A DNA stretch of 47,358 bases. Source: an uncultured Kiloniellaceae bacterium. GTDB lineage: Bacteria; Pseudomonadota; Alphaproteobacteria; Kiloniellales; Kiloniellaceae. Location: positions 1 through 47,358 of the forward strand of contig CANMQP010000022.1 in the NCBI GenBank assembly GCA_947500035.1, given 5' to 3'. How positions within the stretch are numbered: position 1 is the first letter of the stretch; every line of letters begins with the position of its first letter. This document shows positions 40,893 through 47,358 of this stretch, piece by piece. A program made the translations under genes and the position numbers. The notes below the pieces were generated by a model. It was not told where the DNA came from. It saw only the letters and a program-made list of their open reading frames with translations, and made no database searches.

Positions 40893-42206
40893 TTAAAGAA
40901 CCATCATCCGGTCGGCGGGAAGACGTACTCTCACAGTCGTTCCCCGCCCCGACTGGCTCTCAATCTCCAAGGTTCCCTTGTGAAGTTCGACCAGGGTTTT
41001 ACTCAAGGGCAAACCCAGGCCGACACCTTGGCGGCTCCGCGTCGCGACACTCTCTACTTGCCGGAAAGGCTCAAGCGCCACCTTGATGTCGGATTGACTC
41101 ATCCCGACACCACTGTCCGTCACCGTGATCTCGAGATCGTCGTTCTCGAGAAGATGCGCGCGAATGATGACGGAAGCGCCCGAAGGCGAAAACTTGATCG
41201 CGTTCGTCATCAGATTAACGATGACCTGCTTCATTTTCAGAGGATCGGCGTAGAGTATGGGCAGACCCTCATCGAGCGAAGCCCGCAAACGTACGTCGCT
41301 CCGGGTCGCCTGCTCTCTGACAAGACTGATGGAGGCCTCTACCAGTGCGCTGACCTCAACCGCTTCGGGATGCAGTTCGCCGTGGCCTGATTCAAAACGC
41401 GAAAGATCGAGAACGTCATTGATCAGATCGAGCAGATGGCGCGCGGAGCTGTGTATGTCGCTGGCATAGGCCGGAAATTTCTCCACGCCCTTTGGACCCA
41501 GCAATCCGTCTTTCATGATCTCCGAAAAACCCAGGATCGCATTGAGGGGCGTCCGCAGCTCGTGGCTCACGCTGGCCAGGAATTCGGACTTCGAGCGGCT
41601 CGCGCGCTCTGCGGATTCCTTGGCAAGACGAAGTTCGAATTCGTTGCGTGTGCGCTCCATCGCGATACCCGTCAGGCGGGCCGCCGTCATCACCTCCTCC
41701 AGCTCAGCCGTAGAGGGGACATGTTTCTCTTCATGATAGACGGCAAAGGTGCCGAGCAAATCACCTGTCATTGCAAAGATGGGCTGACACCAACAGGCCC
41801 GCAGTCCTGCCTCTGCGGCCTTAGAATCAGCGGCAGCCCATTTGGCATCAGCCGCGATGTCTTCGATCACGACACGCCGTCTCGTGTAGGCGGACACCGC
41901 ACAGCAGTGTCCGCTCGGTCCAACCTTGAGCCCGTTAATGGCGGAAACGTACCAGTCCGCGACACTCGGCGCGGCCAGATGACGCAGGGTCAGTTCTTCG
42001 GAGTCGAGCGCCATGATTGCACAGCGCATGCCGACATAAAGCCCTTCGACCTTGCCAATGATGGCTTCCAATGAGAGCTGAAGCGGCGCGCCGGTGGCCA
42101 GGAGTTCGAGGACGGTGTTCCAGTCCTGGCGATTCGCAGCCTCATCGCCGGACGCACGCTCCGCCGTAGCTTTATTAGCCCCCGTTGGATTCAGGGCGTC
42201 CGCCAT
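40893..42206 (-). CDS. GAF-domain sensor histidine kinase (orphan)
   Basis: 437 aa, soluble. A GAF domain covers about 40-180 (VGMRCAIMALD, SGHCCAVSAYTRRRVV, LGTFAVYH). HisKA begins near 205 with H215 in SVSHELRTPLNAI as the phosphorylation site, then the ATPase domain with the N-box (VNLMTNAIKFSP), G1 (DSGVGM) and G2 (GVGLGLPLSKTLV). There is no membrane helix. The GAF domain has several cysteines near its pocket (SGHCC, CWC), which might bind a metal or heme or respond to redox. No response regulator is next to it. GAGGAAAG precedes the ATG. Confidence 0.9.
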   Translation of the reverse strand: MADALNPTGANKATAERASGDEAANRQDWNTVLELLATGAPLQLSLEAIIGKVEGLYVGMRCAIMALDSEELTLRHLAAPSVADWYVSAINGLKVGPSGHCCAVSAYTRRRVVIEDIAADAKWAAADSKAAEAGLRACWCQPIFAMTGDLLGTFAVYHEEKHVPSTAELEEVMTAARLTGIAMERTRNEFELRLAKESAERASRSKSEFLASVSHELRTPLNAILGFSEIMKDGLLGPKGVEKFPAYASDIHSSARHLLDLINDVLDLSRFESGHGELHPEAVEVSALVEASISLVREQATRSDVRLRASLDEGLPILYADPLKMKQVIVNLMTNAIKFSPSGASVIIRAHLLENDDLEITVTDSGVGMSQSDIKVALEPFRQVESVATRSRQGVGLGLPLSKTLVELHKGTLEIESQSGRGTTVRVRLPADRMMVL

Positions 42207-42773
42207 CTTTCCTCGACCTCAAACTTGAATACTACATCAGGCTCCCTCCCCAAAAACCAGAGGGTGACCCTTCGTCCTTTTTTCACCCCGGAAGGATCGT
42301 ACCCTGGCTTCAGCGCAAGCCGACCAAATCGCACCTTACACCTGCATCTACGGTCCAATTCGCCCGGCAGGGCCGAAATGTCGACCCGGCGTCAAACAGA
42401 CACAACGGTGTTAATTTCCATACGAATGATTGTATTAACAAATCGTAAAGGAAGCGTTAATGCTCCGCTGGAATTAGCACACCCATAATTGATAAAAAAT
42501 CAAAATTTCTCTAGCATTATTAGACAAAATTCAGATCCGGATAACGCCCGGACCTTGTGCGTTTGTTAATAAATGATCGCTGAAACCCCTCCCACTCTCT
42601 TTCCTGCTTGCTGATAGTGGAACTTCACGCCGAGAGTTGCTAAATCAATAGGCTCGGGGAACAAAAAAACAGACTGCCTTGCGCGCAGGATTGCCCGGCC
42701 AAAATGAATAAGAACGGACGCCTTCCTCTGAATGTGAAATCCGCATCCGGAGCGAAGCTCCTAGGGAGAGAAC
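42207..42773. other. 567-nt AT-rich divergent regulatory region
   Basis: The longest gene-free stretch, between the histidine kinase and the acyl-CoA dehydrogenase genes, with a markedly AT-rich core (about 42405-42580). It holds GTTAAT...ATTAAC (about 42412-42441), a TTGATAAAAAATCAA palindrome near 42488, and several TTAA tetrads. I tried to fit CtrA sites (TTAA-N7-TTAA) and found no exact match. Both promoters should be here. I see no gene or terminator. Confidence 0.55.
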
Positions 42774-44561
42774 ATGACCTATACCGCCCCACTCGATGAC
42801 ATGCGGTTCGTACTCGACGAAATCGCCGGTTTATCTGATATCGCCGGAATGCCGGGGTACGAAGATGCAACACCGGATCTCGTTGACGCCGTGCTGGGCG
42901 AAGCAGGCCGGCTGGCCAGCGAGGTGCTCGCTCCCCTTAACCACAGCGGGGACCGGGAAGGATTGGACTTCGACAACGGGGTCGTCCGGACTCCAAAGGG
43001 ATTTCGCGAGGCTTATCAGCAATATGTGGAGAGCGGCTGGAACTCCCTGCCCTTTGACCCGGATTATGGCGGACAGGGATTGCCCTGGGCGCTCTCGACC
43101 GCAGTGACCGAAATGTGGAACGCGGCCAACATGAGCTTTGCGCTCTGCCCACTCCTCAATCAGGGTGCCGTCGACCTGCTCGAGACCCACGCGACCGAAG
43201 AACAGAAGCAAACCTATCTCACAAAACTGATTTCCGGTGATTGGACCGGCACCATGAATCTGACCGAGCCACAGGCCGGATCAGACGTGGGCGCCTTGAA
43301 AACCAAAGCTGAGCGGAACGGTGACCACTACCTCATCACCGGCCAGAAGATCTACATCACCTGGGGCGAACACGACTACACCGACAACATCGTCCACCTT
43401 GTTTTGGCCCGTTTGCCGGATGCGCCCGCCGGAACCAAGGGTATCAGCCTTTTCATCGTTCCTAAATTTCTGGTCAATCCCGACGGCACAGCTGGACCAC
43501 GAAACGATCTGCGCTGCGTCTCGCTCGAGCACAAGCTCGGAGTTCACGCATCACCGACCTGCGTGATGGCCTACGGCGACAATGGCGGCGCCGTCGGATA
43601 CCTGGTGGGCGAAGAGAACAACGGCATGGCCTGCATGTTCACCATGATGAACAACGCACGGCTCGCGGTCGGCATGCAGGGAGTCGCCATCGCCGACCGG
43701 GCCTATCAGCAAGCGGTTGCCTTTGCACAGGACCGTGTGCAGAGCCGCGCCATCGGCAGCAGCGATCCAAAGGCTGCCACGATTATTCAGCATCCGGACG
43801 TGCGGCGCATGCTCATGACCATGCGCGCCGGCACCGAGGCCATGCGCTGTATCGCCTATCTCAACGCCGCGGAAATTGACCGTGCCCATCGGCACCCCGA
43901 CGCGACCGTCCGCGCAAAGAGCGACGCCCGGGCCAGCCTTTTGACTCCAATCACCAAGGGCTGGGCGACGGAGCTGGGCTGTAATCTCACCTCGCTCGGC
44001 GTGCAGATCCACGGCGGTATGGGTTTCATCGAAGAAACCGGCGCCGCGCAGCACTACCGGGATGCCCGGATTTTGCCGATCTACGAAGGCACCACGGGCA
44101 TTCAGGCGCTCGACCTGCTCACGCGAAAGCTGTTGCGTGACGGCGGTGAAACGGCCCGCGGCCTGATTGAGGAGATGCTGGAGACCCTTGCGCAGGTTTC
44201 GGCAAGCGACGATGCACGCGTCGCCGCCCTGGCAGCGCCGACAATCGAACGGATCCGTTCGTTAGCGAAATCGACCGAGGCTTTGCTGAAAACGGGGGCC
44301 GAAGACATGGTGACCGCCGCCGCGGCCGCCACGCCCTATCTCAATCTCTTCGGAACCGTCATTGGCGGTTGGCTGCTCTGCAAGTCGGCACTGACAGCGG
44401 GGAAAAAACTCGCCAGCGGCGAGGGCAATAGCTCGTTTTATGACGCCAAGATCAAGACTGCCCGTTTTTATCTCGACAACATCCTGCCTCAGGCAGGTGG
44501 CTATGCGGCGGCGGTCCAGGGCGCCCAGAGCGTGATGGCACTGGACGAAGCACAATTCTAA
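42774..44561 (+). CDS. Acyl-CoA dehydrogenase (long FadE/DmdC type)
   Basis: 595 aa, longer than the 380-residue short acyl-CoA dehydrogenases because of a C-terminal extension typical for the group that includes DmdC and long-chain enzymes. It removes two hydrogens from acyl-CoA with FAD and passes electrons to ETF. MNLTEPQAGSDVG and YITWGEHD are FAD-binding blocks; the catalytic Glu is in IYEGTTGIQALDL (near 445). DmdC acts on 3-methylmercaptopropionyl-CoA from DMSP, but no dmdB or dmdD is here, so fatty-acid beta-oxidation is as likely. AGGGAGAG lies right before the ATG. Confidence 0.9.
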   Translation: MTYTAPLDDMRFVLDEIAGLSDIAGMPGYEDATPDLVDAVLGEAGRLASEVLAPLNHSGDREGLDFDNGVVRTPKGFREAYQQYVESGWNSLPFDPDYGGQGLPWALSTAVTEMWNAANMSFALCPLLNQGAVDLLETHATEEQKQTYLTKLISGDWTGTMNLTEPQAGSDVGALKTKAERNGDHYLITGQKIYITWGEHDYTDNIVHLVLARLPDAPAGTKGISLFIVPKFLVNPDGTAGPRNDLRCVSLEHKLGVHASPTCVMAYGDNGGAVGYLVGEENNGMACMFTMMNNARLAVGMQGVAIADRAYQQAVAFAQDRVQSRAIGSSDPKAATIIQHPDVRRMLMTMRAGTEAMRCIAYLNAAEIDRAHRHPDATVRAKSDARASLLTPITKGWATELGCNLTSLGVQIHGGMGFIEETGAAQHYRDARILPIYEGTTGIQALDLLTRKLLRDGGETARGLIEEMLETLAQVSASDDARVAALAAPTIERIRSLAKSTEALLKTGAEDMVTAAAAATPYLNLFGTVIGGWLLCKSALTAGKKLASGEGNSSFYDAKIKTARFYLDNILPQAGGYAAAVQGAQSVMALDEAQF

Positions 44562-44598
44562 GCCCTTCGTGCGGATCGGCGGGAAACGAGCGTGGGGT

Positions 44599-45699
44599 CT
44601 ACAGAACAGGTCGCACCCGCTCTAAAAACCGCGCGATGTCGTTTTGGTCGACAAAGGCATGAACCGAGAGCCGGATGCGGCCGTCGTCACCCCAGACAAG
44701 GATCTTCTCGCTGGCCAGCGCTTGCATTATTTTTTCGCAATCGGCATGCGCAAAGGCAATGCTGCCGGCCCGCGCCGCCTCGGGTTCCGGTGTAAGAACC
44801 TCTGTTCCCATCGCAACAAGTTCCCGACGTAGTTCACCGCCCAGCGCCCAGGCATTGGCAGCAATCCGATCGATGCCGATCTTCAAGAGATAACCTAACG
44901 ACCTGCGCATGAGATAGACGTCAAGATGGTTCGGGTTGCCGACTTCCGCACGTTCCGCAGTCCCGAGAAGATGGTAACTTCCCGGCAGTTCGCCTTGTGT
45001 TGCCGAATTCCAGCCAACACCCAAGGGCTCGAAACCAGGTTGCCGCGCGCGGTTCCAGATCAAGATGCCAGTGTGAGTCGAGAGCAGCCACTTATAACCA
45101 CAACTGACGACAAAGTCGCTGTGCCGGGCATCGACCGGCACAACGCCCAGCGCGTGACTGGCATCGATCATGAGCGCGGTCTGCCGGCTGTTCATTGCCT
45201 TCGAAAGCCGCGCAACATCGATTTGCTGTCCGGTCAGGTAGCTGACCTGGCTGACCAACAGTAAGCGCGTACTTGAATCGCAGGCGTCGGCCAGATCATC
45301 GATCTCAATGAGACCGTTTTTGGAAGGCACCATTCTAACCTGCACTCCGAATTTTTCGAGGCGTGCCAATCCATAGCGCCCTGAGGCAAATTCTGCTGCC
45401 GGCGTGACCACCGAATCACCGGCGTTCCAGTCGATCGAGGAAATGACTCGGGAAATTCCCTCGGACGCACTCCCGGTCAAGGCGATATCCTTCGATGTCA
45501 TACCGGCAAGCTGACCCAGCTGCGCCCGCACCTCTTCAGCGACCTGCCAGTGACGGCGGTAGCCGTTCTGTCCGTCCGCCTTGTCACGGGCAAAGTCTTC
45601 AAAGGCATCCCTGTGCGCTTTGAGCAGCGGCGGCTCACCACCGGTCGCCAAATGCGTCACGCCCTCCAATCCGATGAAATCGCTTTTATCCGCCAGCAC
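44599..45699 (-). CDS. Class V aminotransferase (cysteine desulfurase-like)
   Basis: 366 aa with a GTG start and GGAG upstream. It is a PLP enzyme: SCGYKWLLS holds the Schiff-base lysine near residue 204, and IDASHALG (Asp, His) lies 25 residues before it. It lacks a clear cysteine-desulfurase cysteine loop (RSGxHC), so sulfur transfer is unlikely. Class V members also act as isopenicillin-N-epimerase-like or amino-acid lyases. It is divergent from the D-aminoacylase gene, with 119 nt between, which may hint at D-amino-acid use. Confidence 0.82.
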   Translation of the reverse strand: MLADKSDFIGLEGVTHLATGGEPPLLKAHRDAFEDFARDKADGQNGYRRHWQVAEEVRAQLGQLAGMTSKDIALTGSASEGISRVISSIDWNAGDSVVTPAAEFASGRYGLARLEKFGVQVRMVPSKNGLIEIDDLADACDSSTRLLLVSQVSYLTGQQIDVARLSKAMNSRQTALMIDASHALGVVPVDARHSDFVVSCGYKWLLSTHTGILIWNRARQPGFEPLGVGWNSATQGELPGSYHLLGTAERAEVGNPNHLDVYLMRRSLGYLLKIGIDRIAANAWALGGELRRELVAMGTEVLTPEPEAARAGSIAFAHADCEKIMQALASEKILVWGDDGRIRLSVHAFVDQNDIARFLERVRPVL

Positions 45700-45818
45700 T
45701 TACATCTCCATGAACGTGCGTTTAAAACCCGAAGAGCTCCCTAATGCGCTGAGCCCTCTAACCCACTGCGTGATATTCTGCTATCTAGGAAGGCAATTCC
45801 ATCAAAAGGGACAGTCCC

Positions 45819-47285
45819 GTGATCGAAAATACGAACATTGCGCCAGCAGAACGACACGACCTCATCATCAGAAACGCGCGCATCATCGATGGCAGCGGTG
45901 CCGCGTCGGCAAGCGGCGACCTCGCCGTCGATGGGGATCGTATCACCGCAGTCGGCGACCTCTCCCAGGCCAAGGGCGCAAGCGAGATCGACGCAAGTGG
46001 CAAGGTGCTCGCACCGGGCTTTATCGACTCACACACCCACGACGACCACGCGCTTCTGGCCACACCCGACATGGCCTGCAAGATCAGCCAGGGCGTGACC
46101 ACGGTCGTGACCGGCAACTGCGGAGTCAGCATTGCCCCCCTTACGATTGATCGCAGGCCGCCCTCACCGATCGACCTTCTCTCGGGCAACCCGAAAGATT
46201 TTCATCCCAGTTTTGCCGGTTACCTGGATGCCCTGGACGCGGAACCGGCAGCCGTCAATGCTGTCTGCCAGGTCGGCCATTCAACCCTGCGGCTGGCGGC
46301 CATGGATCGGCTCGACCGGACCGCAACGCGCGACGAGATCGCCGAGATGCGCAGAAGCCTGGGAGACTGCATGGAGGCGGGAGCCGCCGGTTTCTCCACC
46401 GGACTCTTTTACCCGCCCGCGCGCGAGGCCACCACTGAAGAGGTGATCGAGATCCTGGAGGGCTTCAGTGAATTCGACGCCATTCATACCACCCATATGC
46501 GCGATGAAGCCGATCACATCGCGGAGTCCATCGCAGAGACTGCAAGGATCGGGCGGGAAGCCGCCATCCCCGTCCTGATCTCTCACCACAAGTGCGTCGG
46601 ACGCAACAATCATGGTCGGTCGGCAGAGACCCTTGCCGCCATCGATCAGGCCCGCAAGACTCAAGCGATGGCGCTGGACGCCTACCCTTACATCGCGGGC
46701 TCGACCATGCTGGATGCCGGGCGTCTGATGACGGCGTCAAAGGTGCTGGTCACCTGGTCCGTGCCTCATCCCAAATACTCGGGCTGGGATCTGGAAGATG
46801 TCGCCAAGGATATTGCCCTTTCGGTGGACGAAACGATCGAGGCGCTCCTGCCCGCGGGTGGAATTTTCTTCTCCATGGATGAAGACGATGTCCGGCGTAT
46901 TCTCGCCTACCCGCACACCATGATCGGATCCGACGGTATTCCCGGTGACGAACATCCCCACCCGCGCCTTTGGGGCACCTTCCCACGCGTGCTGGGCCAC
47001 TATGCCAGGGACGAAGGGCTCTTCAGCCTGGAAACCGCCGTGCGGAAAATGACGGCCATGACCGCCGAGCAGTTCAAACTCGAGGACCGCGGTGTGATCC
47101 GGCCAGGCGCCTTTGCCGACCTTGTGATCTTCGACGCGGACGAAATTGAGGACTCCGCCAGCTTCGAACATCCCACGACACCGGCCAAGGGCATCGACAG
47201 CGTCTTCGTCAATGGCCGCAAGGTCTGGAGCGACGGTGCCTTTACCGGGGCCCGCCCGGGCCAGGTCCTGCGGCACCGGCACTAG
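45819..47285 (+). CDS. N-acyl-D-amino-acid deacylase (D-aminoacylase, amidohydrolase family)
   Basis: 488 aa with a GTG start and AAAGGGA 7 nt upstream. It should cleave N-acyl-D-amino acids to the free D-amino acid and an acid. H72 and H74 in DSHTHDD, C101 in GNCGVS, HMRDEADH (His) and SHHKCVGRNNHG (His), and the Asp in MIGSDGIPG form the metal site as known for D-aminoacylases. The length matches (about 480). The gene is divergent from a PLP enzyme. It may recover D-amino acids from peptidoglycan or external sources. Confidence 0.9.
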   Translation: MIENTNIAPAERHDLIIRNARIIDGSGAASASGDLAVDGDRITAVGDLSQAKGASEIDASGKVLAPGFIDSHTHDDHALLATPDMACKISQGVTTVVTGNCGVSIAPLTIDRRPPSPIDLLSGNPKDFHPSFAGYLDALDAEPAAVNAVCQVGHSTLRLAAMDRLDRTATRDEIAEMRRSLGDCMEAGAAGFSTGLFYPPAREATTEEVIEILEGFSEFDAIHTTHMRDEADHIAESIAETARIGREAAIPVLISHHKCVGRNNHGRSAETLAAIDQARKTQAMALDAYPYIAGSTMLDAGRLMTASKVLVTWSVPHPKYSGWDLEDVAKDIALSVDETIEALLPAGGIFFSMDEDDVRRILAYPHTMIGSDGIPGDEHPHPRLWGTFPRVLGHYARDEGLFSLETAVRKMTAMTAEQFKLEDRGVIRPGAFADLVIFDADEIEDSASFEHPTTPAKGIDSVFVNGRKVWSDGAFTGARPGQVLRHRH

Positions 47286-47358
47286 GGTCGGGACTCAATT
47301 AATCCACCAAGTTATGGAAGCGGCCAGGCAGATAGCTGCGAGGAAGGTGTCAGCTCGC

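Noticed and set aside
42405-42580. CtrA binding site in the AT-rich region
   Set aside because: TTAA tetrads occur but not at the 7-nt spacing required for a full site.

Overview
This window looks like chromosome from a GC-rich alphaproteobacterium, probably a marine or saline member of the Rhodospirillales (Kiloniellaceae or Rhodovibrionaceae type). I infer this from gene content (DUF2842 protein, alphaproteobacterial class III cyclase, Tat-exported TRAP receptor, betaine and sulfonate catabolism) and not from a marker gene. There is no tRNA, rRNA, CRISPR array, integrase, transposase or phage gene. The island-like parts are metabolic cassettes, not mobile DNA.

Layout. 1-209: two tandem copies of a 101-nt unit with nested and mutually exclusive inverted repeats, then a class III adenylate/guanylate cyclase carrying a low-complexity insert. 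1667-6128: an MttB-like methyltransferase divergent from a dimethylglycine-dehydrogenase-type flavoenzyme, closed by a strong terminator (methylamine or betaine one-carbon metabolism). 6282-12300: a stress block with a catalase-like SrpA protein, a CBS protein, a small unknown protein, an ECF sigma/anti-sigma pair divergent from a secreted TPR protein, a DUF2842 protein and YaaA. 12452-13822: two lipoproteins, one of the FlgO family. 14174-17525: class Ia ribonucleotide reductase nrdA and nrdB, preceded by candidate NrdR boxes and perfect DnaA boxes. 17769-28925: an EamA exporter, a VWA protein, a tiny membrane protein, an orphan CoxL-like molybdoenzyme, CysQ, a Tat-type lipoprotein made of (Asn-Pro-Cys)n-Ala-Ala-Lys repeats, an SDR, an orphan ParA, Sua5 and a D-lactate/2-hydroxyglutarate-dehydrogenase-type flavoprotein. 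28949-31187: an anchored metallo-beta-lactamase-fold protein and a HupE/UreJ-type membrane protein in one operon.

31436-39574 is the clearest pathway. A LacI-type repressor is divergent from a small membrane protein, a three-part TRAP transporter, a histidinol-dehydrogenase-family enzyme, an SDR and a zinc alcohol dehydrogenase. This order matches the known hps cluster for uptake and oxidation of 2,3-dihydroxypropane-1-sulfonate (DHPS) to sulfolactate. A perfect 18-bp operator lies at the predicted transcription start, with a weaker copy near the repressor gene. The C3-sulfonate C-S lyase is not in the window. After it come a second zinc alcohol dehydrogenase, an orphan GAF histidine kinase, a long acyl-CoA dehydrogenase, and a divergent class V aminotransferase / N-acyl-D-amino-acid deacylase pair.

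A recurring oddity is the number of short tandem duplications (12-18 bp units) in spacers, often starting at or just after a stop codon (3343, 11463, 16306, 31285, 34301, 38511), plus in-frame repeats in the cyclase and the Cys-rich lipoprotein. The most unusual items are the NPC-repeat lipoprotein, the twin structured units at 1-209, the paired divergent ECF promoters and the operator-controlled sulfonate cassette.
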